Source: JALYNX01 sp963780755 (GTDB lineage Bacteria; Actinomycetota; Acidimicrobiia; Spongiisociales; ZC4RG35). Taken from it: 64,000 nt of DNA. The position numbers were made by a program, and so were the translations under genes. The stretch spans positions 1,110,302-1,174,301 of the forward strand of contig CAWACX010000001.1 of the NCBI GenBank assembly GCA_963780755.1. The letters are read 5' to 3'. The notes beneath the pieces are model-generated. The model worked only from the letters and a program-made list of their open reading frames with translations. It was not told where the DNA came from and made no database searches. Within the stretch, counting starts at the first letter, position 1; every line of letters starts with the position of its first letter. Shown here piece by piece: positions 24,662 to 34,302 of the stretch.

Positions 24662-25999
24662 TCAGCCGGTGGGGCCTCTCAGCTCCGCCGCGGCGCCGTC
24701 CTCGGGCCATACCACCCACCAGTCACCGTCCTGGACCTGCTTCAACACCTGGGTCGTTGGCCAGTAGTTGTTCACCGCCGGGTCGAAGTCGACGTGCCCG
24801 GAGAAGGTGAGGTCGGCACCGTTCTCATGCAGGTAGTCGCACATCGCCTGATGGTCGATGTCTCCCGCTCCTTCGACTGCCTGCACCATGATCTCCCACG
24901 CGTTCCAAGATGCTGCCGCCTGGGTCTCGAAGGTCGTGTACGGAAGGCCTGCTTCTTCCACCCGGGCCGAGAACTCCTCGGTTATCTCAGTCACTACCGG
25001 GTCCAACTCAGCGACGATCGATGGGTTGGGCTCGAAGATCGAGACCGAGAGCATGCCGTTGGTGGCATCGCCGAGGCTGAGCACCGCTCCCGGCGCCGGG
25101 AACAGGGCAAACATCATGGGCGGCGCGTAATCGAGCTGACCCATGGCCTCGACAAGCCCATTGGCCTCGACTCCGAGTCCGTTGACCACCACGATGTCGG
25201 GGTTGGCGTCCCGGATCACCGTCGCCACCGATCCCCACTCGGTGAAGCCGATCGGGTACGGCACGTTGGCCACGATCTCATAGCCCCTCTCGGGGAGGAT
25301 GGTGTCGGTCGCCGGATCCGCAGGATCGTCGGCCGCCCCGAAGCTGACGAAGCTCGTCGAGCCTCCCTCATTGGTCACCAGGCCCACAGTGCTCACCGCT
25401 CCGCCCAGGCTGTCGAGAGCATCGGCGAGCTGGTTGGGGATGAAAACGTTGGGCTCGGGTCCGATCGACCAGCCCGGGAACTGACACGCGTAGGCCATGG
25501 CCGGAGCCAGGACCGAGGTGTGCTGGGGCAGGATGTATCCGTGACGCTCGGCGACGGGCATCGCCGCCAGGATGTTCGGCGTCGCGTAGGGCCCCATGAT
25601 CAGGTCCACACCGTCCTGGGAGATGAGCTGCTCGTAGAGCTCTCCGATTCGTTGCGTGTCGGACTCGTCGTCGAGGAGGTTCCACTCCACCGGCCGGCCA
25701 AGGAGGCCACCGGCGGCATTGAGCCGGTCGACGAATAGCTCACCTGCGATCTGATGGATCACGCCGGTTGCGCTCAGCACACCGGTGAGGGCCAGCGACC
25801 CGCCGACCACGATCGGCTCACCGGTCGGCGCTCCCGCAGTGGTGCTTGGTGCAGTCGTGGTGTCCGGGGAGCCCGTTGTCCCCGGGGCCTCAGTGGTCGC
25901 AGTCCCCTCCGTGGTCGTGCTCGCGGAGTCGTCGGCGCAGGCGGCGATCACTATCGACAGCGCGACAAGCGACGTCCCGAGCCTTGCTCGTCTTCTCAC
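24662..25999 (-). CDS. LivK-like substrate-binding lipoprotein of the ABC transporter
   Basis: The 445-residue protein starts with a lipoprotein signal (LVALSIVIAAC, acylated Cys about 21), then a Thr-rich linker of about 35 residues and a two-lobed Peripla_BP_6 domain (GGSLALTGVLSATG, VDLIMGPYATPNILAAMP). It would capture the substrate at the outer face and hand it to LivH/LivMG. The start is GTG with a GAGGAGG ribosome site. The substrate cannot be read from sequence; amino acids, amides and aromatic acids are all possible given the neighbouring aromatic catabolism. Confidence 0.88.
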   Translation of the reverse strand: MRRRARLGTSLVALSIVIAACADDSASTTTEGTATTEAPGTTGSPDTTTAPSTTAGAPTGEPIVVGGSLALTGVLSATGVIHQIAGELFVDRLNAAGGLLGRPVEWNLLDDESDTQRIGELYEQLISQDGVDLIMGPYATPNILAAMPVAERHGYILPQHTSVLAPAMAYACQFPGWSIGPEPNVFIPNQLADALDSLGGAVSTVGLVTNEGGSTSFVSFGAADDPADPATDTILPERGYEIVANVPYPIGFTEWGSVATVIRDANPDIVVVNGLGVEANGLVEAMGQLDYAPPMMFALFPAPGAVLSLGDATNGMLSVSIFEPNPSIVAELDPVVTEITEEFSARVEEAGLPYTTFETQAAASWNAWEIMVQAVEGAGDIDHQAMCDYLHENGADLTFSGHVDFDPAVNNYWPTTQVLKQVQDGDWWVVWPEDGAAAELRGPTG

Positions 26000-26045
26000 G
26001 GTTCATCCTCCTCGTCAGTAGACGGTCGTTGCGTCCCTGATCTCC

Positions 26046-26065
26046 TGCGGAGGCTCGCCTCCGCA
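26046..26065 (-). promoter_or_regulatory. Hairpin or palindrome upstream of the binding-protein gene
   Basis: TGCGGAGGC (26046-26054) and GCCTCCGCA (26057-26065) form a perfect 9-bp inverted repeat with a two-base centre, 46 bases above the GTG start. It may be an operator or a leader hairpin. Nothing else is clear in the 200-base gap to glyA. Confidence 0.5.
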
Positions 26066-26199
26066 TTCTGAAGTGGGGCGCCTGCACGGTCGAACCCCCC
26101 GGCCGACAACCGTGACTGGACACTAGCGATCGAGTCGTTCAGCGTGACTGCTCAAATGTCCCTTTTCATGATGACAACACTGCGGATGTTCGGTGCCAC

Positions 26200-27470
26200 T
26201 CACACGTGACCCGAGAAGTCGGTCGGATACGGGGGGAAACTCGCAGCCAACTCAGAGACCCGTCCCGCCACCTCGCCGAGCACGGATGGCTCGTTCCGAC
26301 CGTGGAGGGCCTTGGCGATCAGAACCGCCACCTCGGCAGCCTCGCCTTCCTTCATCCCCTGGGTGGTCATCGCCGGGGTCCCCATCCTCAGTCCCGAGGC
26401 GCGATACGGGGGCCTGGGGTCGAAAGGGATGGTATTGAAGTTCAGGGTCACGCCGACACCGTCGAGGAGCTTGGCGGCGTCCTTGCCCGTCAGGTCCTCG
26501 TCGACCGACCTCAGGTCGGCCAGGAGCAGGTGGTTGTCGGTGCCGCCGGACACGACGCGGACTTCCTTCTCCTGGATCGATGCCGCCATCGACGCGGCGT
26601 TGGCGACGATCTGATCGGTGTATGTCTTGAACTCCGGCTGAAGTGCCTCGTGGAAGCACACAGCCTTGGCCGCGATCTGGGACTCGATCGGCCCGCCCTG
26701 CACGTTCGGGAACACCGCCTTGTCGATGGCAGCGGCAAATGGCTCCTTGCTGAGGATCAGGCCACCGCGCGGCCCTCGCAACGCCTTGTGGGTGGTGCCG
26801 GTCACGATGTCGGCGTGTGGCACCGGCGAAGGGTGTGATCCTCCCGCCACCAGCCCGATGAAGTGGGCGGCATCCACCATGAAGACTGCTCCGATCTCGT
26901 CGGCGATGGAGCGAAAGCCCTCGTAGTCGAGGGTGCGTGAGTACGCGGAGTAGCCGGCGAGGACGATCTTGGGCTTGTGCTCCAGGCCAGCGATCGGACC
27001 TCTTCCATGTCGATCAACTCGGTGTCGGGGTCGACCCCGTACGCAACGAACTCGTAGTACAGGCCCGAGAAGTTGACCGGGGACCCATGGGTCAGGTGGC
27101 CGCCCTGGTCGAGGCGCATGCCGAGCACCTTGTCCCCCGGCTCCAGCAGGGAGAAGTAGACACCCATGTTGGCCTGGGCTCCGGAGTGGGACTGGACGTT
27201 GGCATGCTCGGCGCCGAAGAGCTCGATGGCGCGGTCAATGGCCAACTGCTCCATCTCGTCGACCACCTGGCAGCCCTCGTAATACCTGCGCCCCGGGTAG
27301 CCCTCGGCGTACTTGTTGGTGAACACCGACCCGGATGCGGCCATGACCGCCGGCGAGGCGAAGTTCTCCGATGCGATGAGGTGGATGTGGGTGTTCTGGC
27401 GTTCCAGGTCTTTGCGGATGAGGCCGGCGATCGCGGGGTCGACCTGCTCCAGGGAGTCCATCGAGATCAT
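26200..27470 (-). CDS. glyA: Serine hydroxymethyltransferase, with a one-base frameshift
   Basis: SHMT interconverts serine and glycine and loads tetrahydrofolate with one-carbon units using PLP. The first frame gives the N-terminal half (HLIASENFASPAV, YAEGYPGRRYYEGC, HGSPVNFSG) and the second the rest, including the PLP lysine motif TGTTHKALRGPRGG. The frames cross at about 26982-26990: one extra C in CC would restore the expected RSLALEHKPKIVLAGYS. With it the span encodes 423 residues, the normal length. A consensus deletion is far more likely than loss of an essential gene. It follows tsaC by 13 bases. Confidence 0.93.
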
Positions 27471-27483
27471 TCCCGGAGGGTAC

Positions 27484-28044
27484 CTACACCACTACGGGCC
27501 CTTGGCGGAGGACAGCGAGCCTGGCCCCGGTGGCATCGACGACCGTCGATGCCTCACCACCGGGCGCCCGGCCCTCTAGATACACAGCGACCCCATCCCC
27601 GAACACCTCCCGAGCTTCGAGGTCACTCATCGCCTCGACGCCACCGCTGACGTTCGCCGAAGTCACCGCCAAAGGGCCAACGACGGTCAGCAGCTCGACG
27701 GCGACCGGATGGTCAGGGACCCGAATGCCGACAGTGAAGCGCTGGGCATCGCCGACCCAATTGGCGAGGATCACCTTTGGGGTGACGATCAGAGTCAGCG
27801 CCCCCGGCCAATGGCGAGCCGCCAACTCCACAGCCACACCCTCGATCTCGCCGATCTGATGGGCCTGCTCGAGTGACGCCACCAGGAGGCCGATCGGTTT
27901 GTGCTCCGGGCGCCCTTTCAGCTCGAAGAGTCGGCCCACCGCCGTGTCATTCAGTGGGTCGACCCCGATCCCGTACACGGTGTCGGTGGGGAGGCCGATC
28001 ACCTCGCCGGCGCGTATCGCTCCCGCTGCCGCGTCGAGACTCAA
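27484..28044 (-). CDS. tsaC: Threonylcarbamoyl-AMP synthase (YrdC/Sua5 family)
   Basis: This enzyme makes threonylcarbamoyl-AMP for the t6A modification of ANN-decoding tRNAs. The 186-residue single YrdC domain shows GLPTDTVYGIG, the nucleotide-binding KGRPEHKPIGLLV, RHWPGALTLI and PLAVTSANVSGG. The short C-terminal SUA5 domain of the long form is absent. It overlaps prmC by four bases; prmC-tsaC-glyA is a common actinobacterial order. Confidence 0.93.
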   Translation of the reverse strand: MSLDAAAGAIRAGEVIGLPTDTVYGIGVDPLNDTAVGRLFELKGRPEHKPIGLLVASLEQAHQIGEIEGVAVELAARHWPGALTLIVTPKVILANWVGDAQRFTVGIRVPDHPVAVELLTVVGPLAVTSANVSGGVEAMSDLEAREVFGDGVAVYLEGRAPGGEASTVVDATGARLAVLRQGPVVV

Positions 28045-28766
28045 GGCTTGACGGCGACCAGATAGCGGTCGCGCCCGGTCATGTCCTGGCGGACCACCAC
28101 CGGAAGGTCGGGGAACGAGCTGGAAGCTGACACGCCCTGGTTCTCCCCAATCTCACAGATGAGAACGCCCCCCGGTCGCAGCCACTGTCCGGCAGCGGCC
28201 CCGATGCGTTGGATGACCTCGAGCCCGGTCGGCCCGGCGACAAGGGCGATCCTCGGCTCCTGTTGAACGTCCCGAGGCAGGCCGGGGAAATCGACCTCTG
28301 CAACATAGGGAGGGTTGGCCACCATCAGGTCGACCATGCCCAGGATGGCGGCGGGAAGGGGATCGAACAGGTCTCCCTCCGCGAGGTAGACCTGAAGGCC
28401 GGTTCGGTGTCGATTCATCGATGCGACTTCCAGGGCCTCTGGCGAGATGTCGGTGGCGAACACCCCGGCACCCGGGTATGCGTCCTTCAGCGCCAGGGCC
28501 AGGGCCCCCGACCCGGTGCACAAATCGACAATGACCTCGGGCGCCCGCACCATCCGCTGGGCGATCTCGAAGAGCCCCTCTGTCTCCGGCCTCGGAATCA
28601 GCACCCGATCGTCGACCATGAGGTCCAGTGAGGCGAAAGCAGCAGTCCCCTCGAGATATTGCAGCGGCTCACCGGCAAGCCGCCGAGCCACCAACTCGTC
28701 GATCGACCGATCCGGCCCGGCGACCGCTTCCAGTCGCTTGAATTCGTGATCAGGGATTGCTCCCAT
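28041..28766 (-). CDS. prmC: Release factor glutamine methyltransferase PrmC (short N-terminus)
   Basis: PrmC methylates the glutamine in the GGQ loop of release factors. The SAM-binding domain is intact (VIVDLCTGSGALALAL) and the substrate motif NPPY is present (MVANPPYVAEVD). With the ATG at 28766 the protein has 241 residues, so its N-terminal helical domain is only about 50 residues, shorter than the usual 80 or more. The open frame continues upstream but lacks any family resemblance. It is separated from prfA, its usual partner, by a three-gene cassette on the other strand. Confidence 0.88.
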   Translation of the reverse strand: MGAIPDHEFKRLEAVAGPDRSIDELVARRLAGEPLQYLEGTAAFASLDLMVDDRVLIPRPETEGLFEIAQRMVRAPEVIVDLCTGSGALALALKDAYPGAGVFATDISPEALEVASMNRHRTGLQVYLAEGDLFDPLPAAILGMVDLMVANPPYVAEVDFPGLPRDVQQEPRIALVAGPTGLEVIQRIGAAAGQWLRPGGVLICEIGENQGVSASSSFPDLPVVVRQDMTGRDRYLVAVKP

Positions 28767-28920
28767 GGCGGCGAAGAGTCTTACATCCCGGTCAAGCCCT
28801 TGCGGGATTGCCCCCGGAGTCGGGCAACTCACAGATACATTTGCCATTCGGGCAGGAGAAGGCTTCATTCTGCGGCCGCGAACGCGCTCCTTCCCAGGAG
28901 TCTGATGAGACCGAAGATCC

Positions 28921-29307
28921 ATGAATGACGCCAAGCGGGTGCTGGTCGCCGATGACTCGGAGACGGTCAGAACTCTGCTGTCGACCGCTCTCGAGCTCGA
29001 GGGTTACGAAGTCGAGACCGTCGACAACGGGATCCATGCCTACGAGATGGGGGCGACAGAGGAGTTCGACCTGGTGATCCTCGACCAGTTGATGCCCGGC
29101 TTGCTCGGCCTCGAGGTCATCGACCGTTGGCAAAAGGAAGGCATCCGGGTGCCGGTGATGATGCTCTCCGGTGTCGACGACGACCGCACGGTGGTGTCGA
29201 GCTTCGAGTTGGGGGCGGTTGACTTCGTTCGCAAGCCGTTCCGGCTGCCCGAATTGATGGCGCGGATCAAGCAACGAATCCCTGACCGCGTCGACCCGCT
29301 GGTCTAA
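28921..29307 (+). CDS. Single-domain response regulator (CheY-like)
   Basis: The 128-residue protein is a lone receiver domain with all key residues: acidic pair Asp11-Asp12, phosphorylated Asp55 (VILDQLMPG), Ser83 and Lys105 (KPF). There is no output domain, so it must act by protein contact. It heads a plus-strand cassette with a membrane HEAT-repeat protein and a glycosyltransferase, inserted between prfA and prmC, and no histidine kinase is nearby. Its role may be to control that cassette or polysaccharide export, but this is inference. Confidence 0.88.
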   Translation: MNDAKRVLVADDSETVRTLLSTALELEGYEVETVDNGIHAYEMGATEEFDLVILDQLMPGLLGLEVIDRWQKEGIRVPVMMLSGVDDDRTVVSSFELGAVDFVRKPFRLPELMARIKQRIPDRVDPLV

Positions 29308-29350
29308 ACAGGGCCTCCCCGCCGACCGATGTTATGGGGAGGTACCTCCA

Positions 29351-30469
29351 TTGGATGCAACAACGATCGGTCTGGTCGCGGTTGCGATAGTCCTCGGCAT
29401 CGACCTCCTGCTGATGGTGGGCTTGGTCGTGTTGAAGGCTGTCCACCGCCGTCGACGGGCGCGGTACGACGAACGCCGTGCCCGATACGTCGTTGCACTG
29501 AGCCGTCACCTCGCCTCCGGCGACAAGAGCCAACCATTCGATCTGGAGACCGTCGAAGACGAAGCGTTCCTCGACGCAGTGATCGACCTGAGGAATGTCG
29601 TTTCGGGAGTCGAGACCGAGGCCCTCGCCGGGGCCATCGACATGGTCGGCATGGCCAGACACCAGGAAATGCGGCTTCGCAGACGCCGCCCGATCGGTCA
29701 CAGGTTGCGGGCCGCAGTGGCCCTGGCCGAAATGGGCGAAGAGTCGACCGCTCCTCTCCTAATCGAGTACCTCGAAGACCCCGAGCCGGAGATCCGGATC
29801 CAATGCGCCCGGGGGTTGGGTCGCATGAAGCACACCGCTGCGATCGACGCAATCCTGGAGCGGTTCAGCATCGAGGAGCCTTGGGTAAGGGCCCGCTTCG
29901 CCGACACGCTCGTCGGTTTTGGCGCCAGGGCGACCTGGCCCCTGATTGCCTACATCAGGGTGAACCTGGGCCACGACGAGAACGTGGGTGTCATCGAAGC
30001 GATCCGGGTCCTGGGCACGATCGGCGATTCCGAGGCCGGTCCCACCCTGGCCTCGATCCTCCGCAAGACCACCGATCCCGAGGTGGTGCTGGCCGCGATC
30101 GAAGCGATGGGCATGGTGGGAGGCCCTCTCTCGATTCGGCCGCTGAAGTACACGCTCCGTTCGCCTGACTGGCGGCTCCGCGCCAAGTCGGCAACTTCCC
30201 TCGGCCAAATTGGTGATCCCTCGGTGAACCTCGCCCTCGCCCGAGGCCTGGAAGACGCCAACTGGTGGGTACGGCGCAACAGCGCGGCCGCCCTCGCCGG
30301 CCTTCCCGGGGGCTCGGCCTTGCTGTTCGAGGCGATCGGTTGGAAGACGAGTTTGCCCGTGACGCCGCAGTGGAAGCGCTGGCCGGCACGGGCGCCCTCA
30401 CCGCCGCCCGCGACCGAGTCGAGACCGGAGTGGGGAGCGACGACGACCATCGATTCCTGGAGTACGTGA
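29351..30469 (+). CDS. Membrane-anchored HEAT-repeat protein, C-terminus probably frameshifted
   Basis: A single N-terminal membrane helix (about 7-29) precedes a helical region with at least five HEAT-like repeats (for example RLRAAVALAEMGEESTAPLL, EIRIQCARGLGRMKHTAAI, RAKSATSLGQIGDPSVNLAL). The repeats should make a cytoplasmic scaffold. The start is TTG with a good GGGAGG site. The last 35 residues of this frame are Pro/Arg/Trp-rich, while the +2 frame from about 30340 continues in HEAT-like style (DEFARDAAVEALAGTGAL), so one missing base near 30338-30342 is likely and the true end is uncertain. Scaffold of this type next to a family 2 glycosyltransferase is unusual. Confidence 0.75.
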   Translation: MDATTIGLVAVAIVLGIDLLLMVGLVVLKAVHRRRRARYDERRARYVVALSRHLASGDKSQPFDLETVEDEAFLDAVIDLRNVVSGVETEALAGAIDMVGMARHQEMRLRRRRPIGHRLRAAVALAEMGEESTAPLLIEYLEDPEPEIRIQCARGLGRMKHTAAIDAILERFSIEEPWVRARFADTLVGFGARATWPLIAYIRVNLGHDENVGVIEAIRVLGTIGDSEAGPTLASILRKTTDPEVVLAAIEAMGMVGGPLSIRPLKYTLRSPDWRLRAKSATSLGQIGDPSVNLALARGLEDANWWVRRNSAAALAGLPGGSALLFEAIGWKTSLPVTPQWKRWPARAPSPPPATESRPEWGATTTIDSWST

Positions 30470-30490
30470 GCGCTCAGGTGGGGACGTTCG

Positions 30491-31899
30491 GTGATCCTCG
30501 CCCTGCTGCGCTGGGTCGGCTACCTCACGCTCGTCTACTTCATCCTGATGCAGTCGTACATGATCTGGCTCGGACTGCGCTCGGCGGTCCTGGTGCGCCG
30601 GGCTCGTCACCTTCAGCGCTTCGGCCGGGTCACTGACATGCTGTCGAGCCAGACATCGCCACCGGTCTCGATCGTCATCCCCGCCTTCAACGAGGCCACC
30701 GGAATCGCCGACTCGGTCCGCTCGATGTCCATCGTCGGCTATCCGAGATTCGAGATCGTTGTCATCAACGACGGATCCACTGACGAGACCCTCGACACGC
30801 TGATCGACGCCTTCCACCTCGAGAAAGTCCGCATCCCCTACCGCCCAGACATCCCGACGGCCGAAGTGAGGGGGATCTATCGGGGCCGGGGCAATGTCGA
30901 GATCACGGTGATCGACAAGGAGAACGGGGGCCGCGCCGACGCTCTCAACGCAGGGATCAACGCCGCCCGATACCCATATGCCCTGTGCACCGACGCCGAC
31001 GTGATCCTCGACGCCGATTGTCTGGTCAGCGCAATGCGGCGCGTGGTCGAAGACAGGCAACGCACTGTGGCAGTCGGAGGGAACATCCGGCCTCTCAACG
31101 GAAGCCAGGTGCGCCTGGGCCATCTCATCCGCGCCGGGGTCCCCAAACGCTTGGTGCCGCGGATGCAGATTTGGAGTACCTCCGGACCTTCCTGGCCAGC
31201 CGGCCGGCCTGGTCGAGGATGGAGGCGTTGCCCCTGGTGTCCGGAGCCTTCGGGATCTGGAAGCGATCGGCGGTGATCCAGGTCGGCGGTTTCAGCACCG
31301 GGCACATGGGCGAAGACATGGACCTCACCATGCGGCTCCACCGCTACCACATGGACAATCGCATCCCCTATCGAATCGTCTACGAGCCGTCGGCCGTGAT
31401 CTGGACCGAAGTGCCGGGCAACTTGCGGGTTTTGAGAAGGCAGCGGGTGCGATGGCATCGGGGTCTGATGACCGCGGTCAAGGACTTCATGCCGATGACC
31501 TTCAACCCCCGCTACGGGAAGGTGGGGATGGTGACCTGGGCGGCGATGTTCCTCTTCGAATACGTGGCGCCGATCGTCGAGTTCGCGGGGTGGATCACGA
31601 TTCCGATAGCGCTGCTGCTGGGAGCGCTGAACACCACTTCACTTGTCATCCTCCTGACATTGGCCTTCGGAGTCGGGCTGCTCAACTCCCTCGTCGCCCT
31701 TTCATTGGACGAGGGATACGGCTTATACACCTCACCGGCGGACACCACCCGGCTCATCGTCATGGCACTCATCGAGAACTTCGGGATGCGGCAAATGACG
31801 GTGGCCTGGAGGATCCGTGCCTTCCTCGGGGGACGGTCGACCAGGTCCTGGGGCAACATGGAGCGCAAGGGCGTCGCCAACCTCGGCGTCGAGACCTGA
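30491..31899 (+). CDS. Family 2 processive glycosyltransferase (polysaccharide synthase-like), with a one-base frameshift
   Basis: The protein starts with one membrane helix, then a GT-A domain with the processive-synthase residues: IVVINDGSTDETL, CTDADVILD, SGAFGIWKR, GEDMDLT and the product-binding RRQRVRWHRG (QxxRW). Three or four hydrophobic helices follow (about 330-430). This resembles PgaC/hyaluronan-type synthases that make and extrude a polysaccharide. The two frames cross at about 31168; adding one T to the TTT gives MQ-ILEYLRTFLASRP and a 469-residue protein. The sugar is unknown. The GTG start lies 22 bases after the HEAT ORF stop. Confidence 0.86.
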
Positions 31900-31925
31900 G
31901 CCAGGGAAGAGTCGCGTGAGGCGGG

Positions 31926-32987
31926 TCAGGACTCGCCACTGAGCTGGGCCGCCAGGTCCTCTGCCGCCATCGCTTCGACGAGCTCATCGAGGTCGCCGTC
32001 GAGCACCTGGTCCAACCGTTTCAGCGTGAGCCCGATCCGGTGGTCGGTGACCCGGTTGTCCTTGTAGTTGTAGGTACGGATCTTCTCCGAGCGTCCTCCG
32101 CCGCCCACTTGTGAGCGCCGGGCACCTGCCACCTCCGATTGCTGGCGCTCCGCCTCGAACTGATAGAGGCGGGCCCGAAGGATGCGCATCGCCTTCTCCT
32201 TGTTCTGGAGCTGGCTCTTCTCGTCCTGGCAGGTGACCACCTGACCGGTCGGGAGATGCGTCAGCCGGACTGCGGAGTCGGTGGTGTTGACCGACTGGCC
32301 GCCGGGACCGGTCGAGCGGTAGACGTCGATCTTCACGTCGAGAGGATCGATCTCGACTTCGATCTCCTCAACCTCGGGCAGGACTGCGACCGTCGCGGTC
32401 GACGTGTGCACCCGGCCCTGCGACTCGGTCTTGGGGACCCGCTGCACCCGATGCACCCCGGCCTCATACTTCATCCGGGAGAAGGCGCCTCGGCCCTTGA
32501 CCGCAACCGTCACCTTGTCGTAACCGCCCGCGTCGGAAGGCGAAGAGTCCATGGCCTCGATGCGAAACCCGTGTCGATCGGCGTAGCGCTCGTACATCCG
32601 GAGCAGGTCACCCGCCCAGATCGCCGCCTCGTCCCCGCCGGCGGCGGAGCGGATCTCGACGATCACGTCCTTGGTGTCGTTGGGATCGGTCTGGGTGAGG
32701 GCAGTCTTGATCCGCTGCTCGAGGGCCTCGATCTCTTCGGCGAGGTCCTCCGCCAGCTGCGCCATCTCGGGATCGTCGGCCATCTCCTCCGCCTCGCTGT
32801 GGTCCTGAGTGGCGACCCGCCATTGTCGGATCTCGGCAACCAGGTCCCTGAGATCGGCATGGCGCTTCCCGAGCTCGGCAAGTTTCGCCGGGTCGGCGTG
32901 GACCTCGGGATCAGCGAGGGACGACTCGGTCTCGGCGAAAGCCGACTCGATGTCCTCGAGCCTGGCTACCAGCCCGGGGTCCATCAA
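31926..32987 (-). CDS. prfA: Peptide chain release factor 1
   Basis: RF1 recognises UAA and UAG and triggers peptide release. The catalytic GGQ motif (STGPGGQSVNTTDS) and an RF1-type codon-reading tripeptide (PKT in RVPKTESQGRVHTS, PxT rather than the SPF of RF2) are both visible. The 353-residue length is normal. It overlaps the DUF1385 gene by four bases. Confidence 0.97.
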   Translation of the reverse strand: MMDPGLVARLEDIESAFAETESSLADPEVHADPAKLAELGKRHADLRDLVAEIRQWRVATQDHSEAEEMADDPEMAQLAEDLAEEIEALEQRIKTALTQTDPNDTKDVIVEIRSAAGGDEAAIWAGDLLRMYERYADRHGFRIEAMDSSPSDAGGYDKVTVAVKGRGAFSRMKYEAGVHRVQRVPKTESQGRVHTSTATVAVLPEVEEIEVEIDPLDVKIDVYRSTGPGGQSVNTTDSAVRLTHLPTGQVVTCQDEKSQLQNKEKAMRILRARLYQFEAERQQSEVAGARRSQVGGGGRSEKIRTYNYKDNRVTDHRIGLTLKRLDQVLDGDLDELVEAMAAEDLAAQLSGES

Positions 32988-33976
32988 CTGTCCGTTGGAG
33001 CTGCGCCGACGGTGGCGGTGTCCCGCACCGCCAACGCCACCGGCGGGACCGCGCCCCGTTCGATCACCTCGGCGGCGGTCTCCTCATCGAGGGCCACCAT
33101 GAGGCTGGAGATCGCGACCTCGATTTGCGCCTCGTCGGGCACCCGGGTCGTCAGCTTCTGGAGCCAGATGCCCGGAGCGGCCAGGGCCTTGGCCAGCCAA
33201 TCGTCGCCGCGGGTCCCCGACCAGCGCAGCAACTCGTAAGCGATCCCGGCGATGATCGGGATCCCGACCAATCGGGAGACGACGAGGAACGCCCAACCGG
33301 GACGGCCGAACACGGAGAAGAAGACGATCGAGCCCAGGACCACGATCAGAAGGAAAGAGGTCCCGCATCTGGGATGCTCGGGCGGATAGCGGCGCACCGA
33401 CTCGATGCTGAGCGGCTGTCCCGCCTCGTAGGCGTGGATCGACATGTGCTCGGCGCCGTGATATTCGAAGACCCGGCTGATCTCGGCGGAGCGCCCGATC
33501 GCCCAGATGTACCCCACGAACAGGCCAAGGCGGAGGATGCCTTCGATCACGTTGAACAGGATCCCGGACTCGCCGGAGACGAATCCGGCGACGATGGCAG
33601 GAAGGATGATGAACAGCCCGGCGAAGATGAGAACGGCGACCGCCATGGTCCACCCGATCTGAGAGGAGGTCAGCGGCTCCTCCTCCTCACCGGATGCCTT
33701 CTCCGCCGACCAGGAGAGGGCGCGGAAGCCGAGGCTCAAGGATTCCCAGAGCACGAGGATGCCCCTGAGGAACGGGATTCGGGCGGCGCTGTTGCGCTCC
33801 GAGAGTCGTGCCAGGTCGTCGCGACGGGCGACCACGGTGTTGTCCGGTTGACGGACCGCCACCGCCCAGGCACCAGGGGCGCGCATCATGACGCCTTCGA
33901 TCACTGCCTGTCCCCCGACGGTCTTCGCCGGGTCGATGCGGGGAGCGGCCTCCAAATTGGGGTTCTCAGCACTCAT
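32984..33976 (-). CDS. DUF1385 membrane protein (YqhQ-like)
   Basis: The 330-residue protein has the DUF1385 pattern: GGQAVIEGVMMRAPGAWAVA near the N-terminus, four or five membrane helices, and the signature YHGAEHMSIHAYEAG. This family regularly lies between rpmE and prfA in actinobacteria. Its role is unknown. It is translationally coupled to prfA (four-base overlap). Confidence 0.9.
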   Translation of the reverse strand: MSAENPNLEAAPRIDPAKTVGGQAVIEGVMMRAPGAWAVAVRQPDNTVVARRDDLARLSERNSAARIPFLRGILVLWESLSLGFRALSWSAEKASGEEEEPLTSSQIGWTMAVAVLIFAGLFIILPAIVAGFVSGESGILFNVIEGILRLGLFVGYIWAIGRSAEISRVFEYHGAEHMSIHAYEAGQPLSIESVRRYPPEHPRCGTSFLLIVVLGSIVFFSVFGRPGWAFLVVSRLVGIPIIAGIAYELLRWSGTRGDDWLAKALAAPGIWLQKLTTRVPDEAQIEVAISSLMVALDEETAAEVIERGAVPPVALAVRDTATVGAAPTDS

Positions 33977-34022
33977 GGTGAATGCTCATGTTCCCAATTT
34001 CGGGCCGGTATGCCCGGAATCG

Positions 34023-34289
34023 TCACTCGGAAGCGACGGCCTCGGTCTCCTCGGCCGCGGAGGCTTGGTCCGATCCCTTGGTGAAGGTGGTCTTGCCGTA
34101 CCGCCTCTGGAAGCGCTCGACCCGGCCACCGGTGTCGACCAGCTTCTGCTTGCCGGTGAAGAACGGATGGCACTCGTTGCAGAGCTCGACATGCATCTCG
34201 CCGGGCTTGGTGCTCATCGTGGTGAAGGTGTTCCCACACGAGCAGGTGACGTGCGTATCGGCGTAGGTGGGGTGGATTTCGGTCCTCAC
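34023..34289 (-). CDS. rpmE: Ribosomal protein L31 (zinc-binding form)
   Basis: The 88-residue protein shows the four zinc-binding cysteines of the C+ form: Cys16, Cys18, Cys37 and Cys40 (TCSCG and CNECHPF). An acidic C-terminal extension (residues 73-88) is longer than usual. It lies between rho and DUF1385, the common actinobacterial order. Confidence 0.97.
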   Translation of the reverse strand: MRTEIHPTYADTHVTCSCGNTFTTMSTKPGEMHVELCNECHPFFTGKQKLVDTGGRVERFQRRYGKTTFTKGSDQASAAEETEAVASE

Positions 34290-34302
34290 GGCTGGCTCCT
34301 TC

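Noticed and set aside
28808..28827. Inverted repeat TTGCCC-N8-GGGCAA between prmC and the response regulator
   Set aside because: Six-base GC-rich arms are too short to stand out in this base composition; no link to a promoter was seen.
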